This document shows positions 46,368-55,033 of a stretch of DNA of 64,000 nt, one piece after another. A program made the translations under genes and the position numbers. The notes under the pieces were generated by a model. It was given only the letters and a program-made list of their open reading frames with translations. It searched no databases and was not told where the DNA came from. Position 1 is the first letter of the stretch; each line of letters opens with the position of its first letter. Origin of the DNA: Corynebacterium xerosis NBRC 16721 = ATCC 373 (lineage in GTDB: Bacteria > Actinomycetota > Actinomycetes > Mycobacteriales > Mycobacteriaceae); contig NZ_BCRD01000005.1 in assembly GCF_001552415.1 (NCBI RefSeq), forward strand, positions 216,579 through 280,578, given 5' to 3'.

Positions 46368-47993
46368 TCAGCCCTTCTTCATGGGCGCGTAATCGAACGT
46401 GCCGTTCCACATCATGTCGACGCCGGAGACTTCGGGGTTCCACGCGTAGGAGGACATGGGCACCCACATCGGGATAGCGGGCAGCTCGTCGACCATGATT
46501 TCCTGGGCCTGCTTGTACAGGTCATTGGCCTTGGCGGTGTCGGTTTCGGCGGCGGCCTCCTCGAGGAGACGGTCGACCTCGGGGTTGGCGTACTTGCCGT
46601 CGTTGGACGATCCGTCGGACTTGTACTGCGGCTCGAGGAAGTTGGAGATCGACGGGTAGTCGGCCTGCCAGCCGGAGCGGAACGCGGAGTTCACGGACTC
46701 GCTGGTGACGTCGTCACGCAGGCCTTTGAACAGCGGGTACGCCTTTCCGGTGGCCTCGATGCCGAGGGTGTCGGAGATGCCGTTGGTGATGGCCTCGACC
46801 CACGGCTGGTGGTCGCCGTCGGCGTTGTAGGCGATCTCGAACTTGCCGGAGAACGGCCGGATCTCGTCGGCCTGCGCCCACAGTTCCTTGGCGCGCTCGG
46901 GGTCGTAGCCGATGGTCTCGGAGGAGTCCGGGGACTCAATGCCCGGCAGGGTGGGCACGGCGAAGTCGACGGCCGGCTCGGCGGCGCCGGCGAAGATGGT
47001 GTCGACGATCAGCTGGCGGTCGAAGGCCAGGGAGATCGCCTGACGACGGAGCTTGCCTTCCTCGTCTTCACCGAAGTGCTCGAGGTACTGAGGGATGACG
47101 AAGGTCTGGGAGCGCATCGCGGCCAGTTCACCGTTGGAATCCGGGAAGTCGTTCTTGTAGTTCGACAGAGCCGCGGTGGGGATGGTGTTCAGCACGTCGA
47201 GTCGACCCGACTGCAGGTCGGCGTAGGCGGTGTCGAGGTTCTGGTAGAACACGAAGTTCACGCCGCCGTTGGCGGGCGCCTCACCGGCGTAGTCCTCGTT
47301 GACCACGGTGTTCAGGCCGACGTTGTGCTGCCACGCGTCATCGGAGGCCAGCTTGTACGGGCCGTTGCCGATCGGCGCCTGGCCGTAGGCCTCGACGTCG
47401 TCGAAGGCGACCTTGGGCCACGGGAAGTACGCGGTGAAGCCCAGGCGCATGGGGAAGGACGCCTCGGGGCTGGACAGCTTGACCTTGAACTCGGTGTCGG
47501 AGACCTTCTCCAGGCCGGACATGGTGTCGGCGGTGGCCCCCTCCTCGGCGACCGCGTCGTAGCCCTCGATGTTCTCGTAGAAGTACTGCTGCTTCTGGGC
47601 GTTCTTCGAGGCGGCGCCGTAGTTCCACGCGTCGATGAAGGAGTCGGCGGTGACCGCCTCGCCGTTGGTGAAGGTCCAGTCGTCCTTGAGCTTGATGGTG
47701 AACTCGGTGGCGTCGTCGTTGGGCTCGATGGAGTCCGCGACGGCCATTTCCGTGTCGCCGTCGGCCGTGTAGGTCACCAGGCCGGTGTACAGCGTGTCGA
47801 TGATGTCGCCGCCGCAGGTTTCGTTGGTGTCGGTGGACAGCAGCGGGGACTGGGGCTCGCAGCCGTAGGCGTTGATGGCCTCGGAGCCATCGCCCCCTCC
47901 GCCGGATCCGTCATCGGAGCTGCACGCCACCATCGCCGCGCTCGCCGCGATGGCGGTGAGCCCGGCGATGATCGCCTTCTTGGGTGACTTCAT
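46368..47993 (-). CDS. Peptide-binding lipoprotein of ABC importer (DppA/OppA family)
   Basis: 541-residue extracytoplasmic solute-binding protein (family 5). MKSPKK and a hydrophobic stretch precede the lipobox MVAC (Cys24), followed by a Ser/Asp/Gly linker. The family signature region is AVADSIEPNDDATEFTIKLKDDWTFTNGEAVTADSF at about 115-150. ATG 47993 has GAAAGGC upstream and fits the signal peptide; earlier frames do not. It heads the operon with both permeases and the fused ATPase. The 362-base upstream region holds a GlxR-type site. Likely substrate: di/oligopeptides. Confidence 0.93.
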   Translation of the reverse strand: MKSPKKAIIAGLTAIAASAAMVACSSDDGSGGGGDGSEAINAYGCEPQSPLLSTDTNETCGGDIIDTLYTGLVTYTADGDTEMAVADSIEPNDDATEFTIKLKDDWTFTNGEAVTADSFIDAWNYGAASKNAQKQQYFYENIEGYDAVAEEGATADTMSGLEKVSDTEFKVKLSSPEASFPMRLGFTAYFPWPKVAFDDVEAYGQAPIGNGPYKLASDDAWQHNVGLNTVVNEDYAGEAPANGGVNFVFYQNLDTAYADLQSGRLDVLNTIPTAALSNYKNDFPDSNGELAAMRSQTFVIPQYLEHFGEDEEGKLRRQAISLAFDRQLIVDTIFAGAAEPAVDFAVPTLPGIESPDSSETIGYDPERAKELWAQADEIRPFSGKFEIAYNADGDHQPWVEAITNGISDTLGIEATGKAYPLFKGLRDDVTSESVNSAFRSGWQADYPSISNFLEPQYKSDGSSNDGKYANPEVDRLLEEAAAETDTAKANDLYKQAQEIMVDELPAIPMWVPMSSYAWNPEVSGVDMMWNGTFDYAPMKKG

Positions 47994-48193
47994 GGTCTTG
48001 CCTTTCTTCGGGCCGGGGTTGTGCCCCGGATTCTCGGAGGCCATCGCGGGCGCCAAGTAGTCGATGGTGCCCGTCGAACGACGGCGGGCGGCCCGATCGG
48101 GACGGGCCACCTATGAAGTTATGGAAACGGTGTGAAAACTCGGGCCAGCTTCTGTTAACCCTCAGTTAAACCTTAGAGATTTTTCGGCAAGCA

Positions 48194-48209
48194 AGTGAGC
48201 CCCATCACA
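48194..48209. promoter_or_regulatory. Possible GlxR/CRP-type site upstream of peptide importer
   Basis: AGTGA-GCCCCA-TCACA matches TGTGA-N6-TCACA at 9 of 10 positions. It is about 200 bases from the importer ATG and 150 from the COG0523 ATG, so its target is unclear. Confidence 0.45.
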
Positions 48210-48322
48210 AACTTCGACCGCCAAAAGAGACGTCACACCGCAGAAACGCCCATTCCCCGACGCCCCCTCCCCCGCAAAACCCCGGACACGGCCACGTCGG
48301 CATCGTCGCAAAGCCCGCTTGT

Positions 48323-48349
48323 TGCAAATGGTTTTCGTTAAAGTATGGT
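48323..48349 (+). promoter_or_regulatory. Zur-like box and leaderless promoter of COG0523 gene
   Basis: TGCAAATGGTTTTCGTTA (48323-48340) agrees with the corynebacterial Zur pattern TGAAAATGATTTTCATTA at 15 of 18 positions. It ends three bases before TATGGT (48344-48349), which ends six bases before ATG 48356. Zinc-bound Zur would block the promoter. Confidence 0.7.
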
Positions 48350-48355
48350 GTCCGC

Positions 48356-49444
48356 ATGACCCACTCCTCCCCCACTCCCGTGACGGTCCTCTCCGGCTTC
48401 CTCGGCGCCGGCAAGACCACGCTCCTGAACAATCTCCTGGCGGACCGCGCCGGCCGCCGGCTGGCCGTGATCGTCAACGACTTCTCCGAGGTAAACGTCG
48501 ACGCCGACCTCATCGCCGCCGGCTCCCACCTCACCCGCGGCGAAGACCGCTTCGTCGAGCTGTCCAACGGCTGCATTTGCTGCACCCTGCGCGAGGACCT
48601 GGTCGAGGGCGTCGGGAACCTGGCGCGCTCCGGCAAGTACGACCAGATCGTCATCGAATCGACCGGCATCTCCGAGCCCATGCCCGTGGCGGCGACCTTC
48701 GAGTGGGAATTCGAGGACGGTTCCCGCCTGGCCGACGTCGCGCCCATCGACACGATGGTCACGCTCGTCGACGCCTCGCAGTTCCTGCCGATGCTGCGTT
48801 CCGGCACTCCCCTGTCCGCAGCCGACCGCCAGGCCACCCCGGACGACGAGCGCACGGTCTCCGATCTGCTCGTCGACCAGGTCGAGTTCGCGGACCTCAT
48901 CCTGATCACCAAGACCGACCTCGTCGACGAGCCGGTGGCCCGGGCGACCGAGGACGCCGTGCGGGCCATGAACCCGCGCGCCCGCATCCTGCGGGTGACC
49001 GACGGCGAGGTCGGCGCCGGCATCGTCCTGGATGCGGGGCTTTACGACGAAGCCACCGCCGCGACCTACCACGGCTACGCCGAGGAGCTGGCGAACCCGC
49101 ACACCCCGGAAACCGAGGAGTACGGGATTTCCTCCGTCACCTTCCGCGGCGACCGCCCGTTCGACCGCGACCGCCTGGTCGCCGCCCTGCGCGCCACGCG
49201 CGGCCTGGTCCGCTCGAAGGGCCACTGCTGGATCGCCGATCGCCTGGAGATCGCGCAGGTGTGGAGCCAAGTCGGCCCGAACCTGTCCATCCAGCCGGCC
49301 GTCGAATGGGCCCGCACCGACATCGCCCCGTCGAACGAGGTCGTGCTCATCGGCGTCCACTTCGACGCCGACGCCGCACTCGCCGCATTCGAGGCGGCCA
49401 TGCTCAGCGACGAGGAGACGATGGCGCTGCTGGCCGAACGATGA
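48356..49444 (+). CDS. COG0523-family GTPase (zinc-starvation metallochaperone)
   Basis: 362-residue G3E GTPase. Walker A GFLGAGKTT is at residues 14-22, the metal site CICC at 73-76, and the guanine-specificity motif is TKTD in LILITKTDLVD. The C-terminal CobW_C domain (from about 240) contains GISSVTFRGDRPFDRDRL and WIADR. The Zur-like box at its promoter places it in the zinc-starvation branch (YciC/ZigA type), which may deliver Zn to client enzymes, and argues against the cobalamin (CobW) and nitrile hydratase branches. A cobalamin locus is not in view. Confidence 0.9.
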   Translation: MTHSSPTPVTVLSGFLGAGKTTLLNNLLADRAGRRLAVIVNDFSEVNVDADLIAAGSHLTRGEDRFVELSNGCICCTLREDLVEGVGNLARSGKYDQIVIESTGISEPMPVAATFEWEFEDGSRLADVAPIDTMVTLVDASQFLPMLRSGTPLSAADRQATPDDERTVSDLLVDQVEFADLILITKTDLVDEPVARATEDAVRAMNPRARILRVTDGEVGAGIVLDAGLYDEATAATYHGYAEELANPHTPETEEYGISSVTFRGDRPFDRDRLVAALRATRGLVRSKGHCWIADRLEIAQVWSQVGPNLSIQPAVEWARTDIAPSNEVVLIGVHFDADAALAAFEAAMLSDEETMALLAER

Positions 49445-49782
49445 CGGCGCCGCGGGGGTGGCGGCCACCGGGCGACCTTTCCGGAATTCGCGTCGCGGAC
49501 GCACCGCTTCCCCCTCCATTCGGGGCCCCCGAAGCCCCGTGACGCGGGGAGTGCACCGATTCACCCTGTTCGCCGGGGTGTGCGCCACGACACCCGGGCG
49601 CCACAGGGGCACCCTGCGTCATATGCCCTCAACAGCGACTATGCTGGAGTACGCCGTTCGCATGGTAGGTTCGCCGACAAACCGATGCGAATCGGGGCGA
49701 GCGCCCAGTCGACGCGACGGGGGCGGGTCCGGAAGCGGGTCGGCGGTTTTTCAGGACGAACATCCACGATTCAGGAGGAACA
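49445..49782. other. 338-base intergenic region upstream of CoA-transferase
   Basis: It shows two candidate -10 boxes, TATGCT (49640-49645) and TAGGTT (49666-49671), the inverted repeat CCGAT-GCGA-ATCGG (49682-49695), and a strong AGGAGG ribosome binding site just before ATG 49783. No convincing coding frame is present, and I see no terminator hairpin for the upstream gene. Confidence 0.5.
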
Positions 49783-51297
49783 ATGTCGGAACGCATCGCG
49801 CACGCAGGTTTGCGCGGCAAGGTCATGACCGCTGATGAGGCCGCTGCCTTCATCAACCCCGGCGACATGATCGGATTCTCCGGCTTCACCGGCGCCGGCT
49901 ACCCCAAGGAGCTGCCGGGCGCGCTGGCCAAGCGCATCACCGAGGCCAAGGACCGCGGCGAGGAGTTCCGCGTGAAGGTGCTCACCGGCGCCTCCACCGC
50001 CCCCGAGCTCGACGCCGCGCTGGCCGAGACCGGCGGCATCGCCTGGCGCATGCCGTACCAGTCCGACCCGAGCATGCGAAAGGCCATCAACGACGGCACG
50101 TCGGCCTACTCCGACATCCACCTGTCGCACTCCGGCCCGCAGACGGAGCAGGGCTTCTTCGGCGACCTCAACGTCGCCGTGGTCGAGGCCACGCGCATCA
50201 CCGAGTCCGGCGGCCTGGTCCCGACCTCCTCGGTCGGCAACAACGTGTCGTACCTGAACGCCGCCGACAAGATCATCGTCGAGGTCAACTCCTGGCAGTC
50301 GCTGGGCCTGGAGGGCATGCACGACATCTGGAGCCCGGGCCTGCCGCCGAACCGCCAGATCGTCCCGATCATCGGTTCCGGCCAGCGCGTCGGCACCACC
50401 GCCATCGAGATCGACCCGAGCAAGGTCGTCGCCGTCATCGAGACCAACGCCGCGGACCGCAATTCGCCGTTCAAGCCGCTGGACGACGACTCGAAGGCCA
50501 TCGCCGGCCACCTGATCGACTTCTTCGAGAACGAGGTCTCCCAGGGCCGTCTTCCGGAGAACCTGCTGCCGCTGCAGTCCGGCGTCGGCAACATCGCCAA
50601 CGCCGTGCTCGCCGGCCTGCTGGACTCCGACTTCGAGAACCTGACCTCCTACACCGAGGTCATCCAGGACGGCATGGTCGAGCTGCTGGACAAGGGCACC
50701 ATGACCGTCGCGTCGGCCACGTCCTTCGCCCTGTCGCCGGAGGCGGCCGAGCGCATGAACGACCAGGCCGAGGACTACGCCAAGAAGATCGTGCTGCGCC
50801 CGCAGGACGTCTCGAACAACCCCGAGGTCATCCGCCGACTCGGCGTGATCTCGTGCAACGGCCTGATCGAGGCCGACATCTACGGCAACGTGAACTCGAC
50901 CCACATCATGGGCACGAAGATCATGAACGGCATCGGCGGCTCGGGCGACTTCACCCGCAACGCCTACATCTCCACCTTCGTCTCCCCGTCGACGGCGAAG
51001 GGCGGCGACATCTCCGCCATCGTGCCCATGGTCTCGCACCACGACCACACCGAGCACGACGCCATGGTCATCATCACCGAGCAGGGTCTGGCCGACCTGC
51101 GTGGCCTGGGCCCGCGCCAGCGCGCGAAGGTCGTCATCGAGAAGTGCGCGCACCCCGACTACAAGGAGGCGCTCACCGAGTACGTCGAGCGCGCCGAGAA
51201 GGGCGGCCAGTCCGCGCTGCACACCCCGCACGATCTCAAGGAGGCCCTGGGCTGGCACCAGCGCTTCGTCGAGACCGGCTCCATGAAGCAGAAGTAA
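49783..51297 (+). CDS. Acetyl-CoA/propionyl-CoA:succinate CoA-transferase
   Basis: 504-residue class-I CoA-transferase of the Cat1/ActA group, which exchanges CoA between succinyl-CoA and acetate or propionate. The glycine-rich SGVGNIANAVLAGLL segment (266-280) and the catalytic Glu292 in SYTEVIQDGMVELLDKG are intact; the oxyanion-hole segment GFSGFTGAGYPK is near 31-42. An AGGAGGAACA ribosome binding site directly precedes the ATG. Codon use is very biased, suggesting high expression. C. glutamicum ActA/CtfA is the likely functional counterpart. A strong terminator follows. Confidence 0.92.
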   Translation: MSERIAHAGLRGKVMTADEAAAFINPGDMIGFSGFTGAGYPKELPGALAKRITEAKDRGEEFRVKVLTGASTAPELDAALAETGGIAWRMPYQSDPSMRKAINDGTSAYSDIHLSHSGPQTEQGFFGDLNVAVVEATRITESGGLVPTSSVGNNVSYLNAADKIIVEVNSWQSLGLEGMHDIWSPGLPPNRQIVPIIGSGQRVGTTAIEIDPSKVVAVIETNAADRNSPFKPLDDDSKAIAGHLIDFFENEVSQGRLPENLLPLQSGVGNIANAVLAGLLDSDFENLTSYTEVIQDGMVELLDKGTMTVASATSFALSPEAAERMNDQAEDYAKKIVLRPQDVSNNPEVIRRLGVISCNGLIEADIYGNVNSTHIMGTKIMNGIGGSGDFTRNAYISTFVSPSTAKGGDISAIVPMVSHHDHTEHDAMVIITEQGLADLRGLGPRQRAKVVIEKCAHPDYKEALTEYVERAEKGGQSALHTPHDLKEALGWHQRFVETGSMKQK

Positions 51298-51329
51298 GGT
51301 CTCGCTTCACGGCCGAAGCCGCTTTACGA

Positions 51330-51377
51330 CGCCCGGCCCGCACATTCCAGACGGAGTGTGCGGGCCGGGCGTTTTTC
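51330..51377 (+). terminator. Intrinsic terminator of the CoA-transferase gene
   Basis: Stem of 16 perfect pairs (51330-51345 with 51358-51373), extended through TTCC/GGAG to an AGAC loop, ending in five T residues (51373-51377). Confidence 0.92.
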
Positions 51378-51422
51378 GTGGTTCGGCGGGGTCCGGAACC
51401 GGGGCCGGGATCGGCCGAGAAG

Positions 51423-53246
51423 CTACGCCTGCTTGCGCCGGCCCTCCGACCACGCGCCCCACAGGGTGGCGTAGCGGCCGCGGGCGGCGACGAGGTCGGC
51501 GTGGGGGCCGGATTCGACTATGCGCCCGTCGTCCATGACCACGACGCGGTCGGCCGCGGCGGCCTGGTCCAGGCGGTGGGCGACGATGAGGGCGGTGCGG
51601 CCCCGGGTGACTTCGTTGGCGGCCTCGGCCAGCGAGTCCGCGCCGGCGGACCCGGCTTCGGCGGTGGCCTCGTCCAGGACGACGACCGGCGGGTCGGACA
51701 ACAGCACGCGGGCCAGCGCCACCTGCTGGGCGGCGACGGGATCCAGCCGGTGCCCGCCGATGCCGACGATGGTGTCCAAGCCGTCGGGCAGGCGCCCGAA
51801 CCAAGAGGAGCCGCCGACGCGCTCGATGGCCTCGAGCACCGCGGCGTCGTCGGCGTCGGGGGCGGCCAGCGTCAGGTCGTCGCGCAGGGTGCCCTCGAAG
51901 ACGTGGACTTCCTGGGTGACCAGTGCGACGGTGCGGCCGCGGGCGGCCTCCGCGTCGACGGTGAGGTCGTGGCCGCCGACCATGACGGTGCCGGAGTCGG
52001 CGATGCGCAGGCCCGCGACGATCGCGGCGACGGTGGATTTGCCGGCGCCGGACGATCCGACGAGGGCGACGGTCTCCCCCGGCGCGATGGTCAGGTCGAC
52101 GTCGTCGACGGCGCTGCCGCGGCCGTAGGAGAAGCTGACGCCGCGCAGGTCCACGCCGGCGGCGGGATCCGGGTCGGCGTCGGCGTGCTCGGGGCGCCGT
52201 TCGCGCAGCACGCCCACGATGCGGGTCAGCGAGGTGGCGCCGGACTGGGCGACGTCGAGGACCATGACCATGCGGGTCAGCGGGGCGAACAGGCGCATGA
52301 ACAGCAGCATCGCGGCGGTCGCGCCGCCGATGGTCGTGTGCCCCGCCTGCACCAGGTAGAAGCCCAGCACCAACGTCGAGGCCATGCCCAGGTACTCCGC
52401 GAAGTGCATCCGCGCCATGATGATGTTGTGCGTGATGCGCGCGTCCACGCCATGGCGGACGACTTTCCAGCTCCATTCGGCGATGCCGAGGCGTCGCAAA
52501 GCAGCCAACCCGAACGCCCGCACCGCGGGCAGGCCGTGGATGGTCGACAGCACCATGCGGGCGCGCTCGGCCATGGCCCCGCGCTCGGCGGCGAAGACGG
52601 CCGGGGCGGTGCGCAGGTACCCGCGCACGGCCAGGACGTGGACGGGCGCGACGACCAGGAACGCCGCCATGAATCGCCAATCCACCGAACCGACGCCCGC
52701 GATGGACACGAGGACCGTGAACAGGGCGCCCGCGGCGATGGGCAGGGTCTGGGTGACGGCGGCGGAGACCTGGGCGACGTCGTCGGTCGCCCGGGAGACC
52801 ACGTCGCCGGCGCCGGCGCGCTCGACGCGGGCGACGGGCAGGCCCAGCGCCGTGCCGACCATGTCCTCGCGCAGATCGGCGATGGCGGTCTCCGCCAGCC
52901 GCGCCACGAGCTTGAAGCCGATGGCGGACAGCACGCCGGAGCCGATGGCCGCCAGGACCATCCGGAGCGCCAGTTCGCCGATGTCGCCGCGGGTGCCTCC
53001 GTCGGCGACGACGTCGACGATGCCGCCCATGAGCTTCGGCACCAGCACGCCGCACCACGCGGCGGCGATGAGCACCGCCACCGCGACCGACAGGCGCAGT
53101 CCGCGCCCGCGCACCAGAGTGCGCAGATGCCGCAGGGTCTCCCCCGCCCCGGCGACGGGGAACCGGTCGGCCGTCATGGCGGCGTCGCGGCTGTCCGCGC
53201 CGAAGGTCGGGCGCAGGTGCTGGGTCAGCTGATTCATTCCGCGCAT
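51423..53246 (-). CDS. ABC exporter subunit with intact Walker motifs but no LSGGQ signature
   Basis: 607-residue fused transmembrane-ATPase half-transporter. Six membrane helices occupy about residues 45-330. The nucleotide-binding domain has Walker A GSSGAGKST (397-405), Q-loop Gln445, Walker B VVVLDEAT with catalytic Glu526, and H-loop His557, all intact. The signature position (about 500-507) reads RLDPVAAQ in place of LSGGQRQ, and the D-loop is AEAGSAG. The ATG lies one base after the stop of the partner subunit, with GGAGGTGG before it. The two subunits appear to make a heterodimer with complementary losses. In its position, beside a SIP reductase and FecBCDE genes, it probably moves a siderophore or iron-siderophore (IrtAB-like). 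Direction of transport is not clear from sequence. Confidence 0.85.
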   Translation of the reverse strand: MRGMNQLTQHLRPTFGADSRDAAMTADRFPVAGAGETLRHLRTLVRGRGLRLSVAVAVLIAAAWCGVLVPKLMGGIVDVVADGGTRGDIGELALRMVLAAIGSGVLSAIGFKLVARLAETAIADLREDMVGTALGLPVARVERAGAGDVVSRATDDVAQVSAAVTQTLPIAAGALFTVLVSIAGVGSVDWRFMAAFLVVAPVHVLAVRGYLRTAPAVFAAERGAMAERARMVLSTIHGLPAVRAFGLAALRRLGIAEWSWKVVRHGVDARITHNIIMARMHFAEYLGMASTLVLGFYLVQAGHTTIGGATAAMLLFMRLFAPLTRMVMVLDVAQSGATSLTRIVGVLRERRPEHADADPDPAAGVDLRGVSFSYGRGSAVDDVDLTIAPGETVALVGSSGAGKSTVAAIVAGLRIADSGTVMVGGHDLTVDAEAARGRTVALVTQEVHVFEGTLRDDLTLAAPDADDAAVLEAIERVGGSSWFGRLPDGLDTIVGIGGHRLDPVAAQQVALARVLLSDPPVVVLDEATAEAGSAGADSLAEAANEVTRGRTALIVAHRLDQAAAADRVVVMDDGRIVESGPHADLVAARGRYATLWGAWSEGRRKQA

Positions 53247-53247
53247 G

Positions 53248-54882
53248 TCACGCCACCTCCATCTCGGCCGCCCAGGCGGGGGCGGAGGTCAGGACGATCG
53301 TGGTCCTGCCCTTCCGGTGCCGCGCCACGCCGCGGGCCACGGCCTGCTCCGTCACCGAGTCCACGGCCGTGGTCGGGTCCGCCAGGACCAGCGCCGGCGG
53401 ATCCGCCAGCAGTGCACGGGCCAGCGCGATGCGCTGGCGTTGTCCGCCGGAGAGCATGACTCCGGCGTCGCCGATGCGGGTGTCCAGGCCGTCGGGCAGG
53501 ACCTCGATGACGTCGACGCAACCGGCGGCGGCCAACGCGGCGTCGATTTCCGGCCCGGTCGCGTCGGGTCGGACGGCGAGGAGGTTCTCGGTGACCGTGC
53601 CGTCGAAAAGGTCCGCCGAGTGCGGTGCCGTGACCACCCGGTCGAGGACGTCGCCCAGCCGCGCTTCGGCGAGGTCGACGCCGTCGACGAAGTAGCGCCC
53701 CGGGTCCGGGCGGTGCGTCAGGGTCAGCGCGTCGACGATGTCCGACATCTCCGCGGCGCCGACCGCGAAGACGCGGTGGGCTCCGGGCGATACCGCCTCG
53801 CCGTCGATGACGATGCGCGCCGGCGTCGCGTCGGCACCGTCGAGCGCCGTGCCGTCCTCCGACACGGCGTAAGGCTCGCGGAGCAGGCCGAGGACCCGCT
53901 CGGCGCTGGCGACCGACGTCGCCCAGACGGCGGAGGCGTTCTTGCCCAGGGCGGTCATCGGATCGATGATGAACTGCGCCAGGCCCACGACGGTGATCAG
54001 CTCACCGACGGTGAGGTGGCCCTGGATCGCCGCAATGCCGGACCCGGCGGCGACGAGGGTGACGAAGATGCCGCCGAGGACCTCGACGGAGCCGATCAGC
54101 CTCGCCTCGGCGTCGACGGCGTGGACGGTGGAATCGAGGGCCTCGCGGGAGCGGGTGCGGTAGCGGCCCGCGGCGGTGCGGCGGGCGCCGAGGCCGGCGA
54201 GCGTGCGGAATCCGGCCACGAGGTCGGCCGCGGTGGCCGACGCACGGGCGGCTGCGGCCTGGCGGTGCCCGACCCGGCGGCGCAGCGGGGCGCCGGCGGC
54301 CATCGAGCCCCAGGTCAGCAGGGCGCCGCCGATGAGCACCACCAGGCCGATCGGCACGGAGACGGTGAGCAGGATGATCGACGCGAAGATCAGCGCGGCG
54401 ACCTCCGCCACGGGGCGCAGGCCGACCATGACGGCGCGCGCGGTGTTCTGGGCGTCCGTCGTGGACACCGCCAGCAGCGCGCCCGGCGGCCGGGTGCCGT
54501 TGGCGAAGCCGCGCCGGTCGACGATGCGGTCGGTCAGCTGCATGCGCAGGGTGTGCTCGACGGTGAGCATGGCGATGGTGCCCAGGCGCCCGCCGAAGCG
54601 CGCCGCCACGTCGAGGACCAGGAACACGGCCGCCAGCACGAGCATCCACGACCACAGCGCGGTGGAGTTGCCGTCGGCGATGGCGGTGTCGACGGTGCGC
54701 CCGGCGACCACCGGCACCAGCGCCTCGCACACCTGGTGCACGATCATCAGCAGCATCGCCGGGATGGTCACCGGCTTGCGCGAGAACATCACCCGCAGCT
54801 GGTATTTCGCGGGCGACGTGGTCGCGTCGAATGCGGGTGGCGCGATCGGCGGCGGCGTGGCCGGCGCTGTGATGAGCGGCAC
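53248..54882 (-). CDS. ABC exporter subunit with intact LSGGQ signature but no Walker A
   Basis: 544-residue half-transporter partner. Six membrane helices lie in about residues 40-320. In the ATPase domain LSGGQRQRIALARAL (from 477) and D-loop DPTTAVD are standard, but the Walker A position reads AVGAAEMSD (374-382 region) with no GxxGxGK[ST], the Q-loop position has Ala, Walker B is LVLADPT (Asp to Ala, Glu to Asp), and the H-loop position has Ser. GTG 54882 is chosen because GGGAGG lies five bases upstream; a TTG at 54900 would add six residues. A minus-strand TAAGGT (54943-54948) is a -10 candidate. It is divergent from the SIP gene across 150 bases. Confidence 0.82.
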   Translation of the reverse strand: MPLITAPATPPPIAPPAFDATTSPAKYQLRVMFSRKPVTIPAMLLMIVHQVCEALVPVVAGRTVDTAIADGNSTALWSWMLVLAAVFLVLDVAARFGGRLGTIAMLTVEHTLRMQLTDRIVDRRGFANGTRPPGALLAVSTTDAQNTARAVMVGLRPVAEVAALIFASIILLTVSVPIGLVVLIGGALLTWGSMAAGAPLRRRVGHRQAAAARASATAADLVAGFRTLAGLGARRTAAGRYRTRSREALDSTVHAVDAEARLIGSVEVLGGIFVTLVAAGSGIAAIQGHLTVGELITVVGLAQFIIDPMTALGKNASAVWATSVASAERVLGLLREPYAVSEDGTALDGADATPARIVIDGEAVSPGAHRVFAVGAAEMSDIVDALTLTHRPDPGRYFVDGVDLAEARLGDVLDRVVTAPHSADLFDGTVTENLLAVRPDATGPEIDAALAAAGCVDVIEVLPDGLDTRIGDAGVMLSGGQRQRIALARALLADPPALVLADPTTAVDSVTEQAVARGVARHRKGRTTIVLTSAPAWAAEMEVA

Positions 54883-55014
54883 GGGGACCTCCCGGGTCAA
54901 GGCTGGATGTGCGGCTGGATGGACGGGAAGAAACGAAGTATCACCTTACCCGGCGGGCCCACCGCCGATCCCCCTGCGGTGCCGCCGCTCCGGACGCGGG
55001 AGCAATACCGAAAG

Positions 55015-55033
55015 TTCGGGTAGCCTACCCTCA
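55015..55033 (+). promoter_or_regulatory. DtxR-like box over the SIP promoter
   Basis: TTCGGGTAGCCTACCCTCA agrees with the DtxR consensus TTAGGTTAGCCTAACCTAA at 15 of 19 positions. It contains the -10 TAGCCT (55021-55026), six bases before the SIP ATG at 55033, so iron-loaded DtxR would block a leaderless promoter. Confidence 0.78.

Larger units (their letters stand above)
47994..48355. other. 362-base divergent region between peptide-importer and COG0523 genes
   Basis: It holds the importer ribosome binding site, a GlxR-like site (48194-48209), a Zur-like box with -10 (48323-48349), and one copy of GTCGCAAAGC (48305-48314). TAACTT on the minus strand (48116-48121) is a weak -10 candidate for the importer. 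I see no open frame of coding quality. Confidence 0.6.

Noticed and set aside
47994..48110. 39-residue extension of the peptide-binding protein
   Set aside because: The ATG at 47993 has GAAAGGC and yields a proper lipoprotein signal peptide; the extension lacks both.
54883..54900. TTG start for the second ABC exporter subunit
   Set aside because: GTG 54882 has a good GGGAGG ribosome binding site; TTG has none. Kept as an alternative only.
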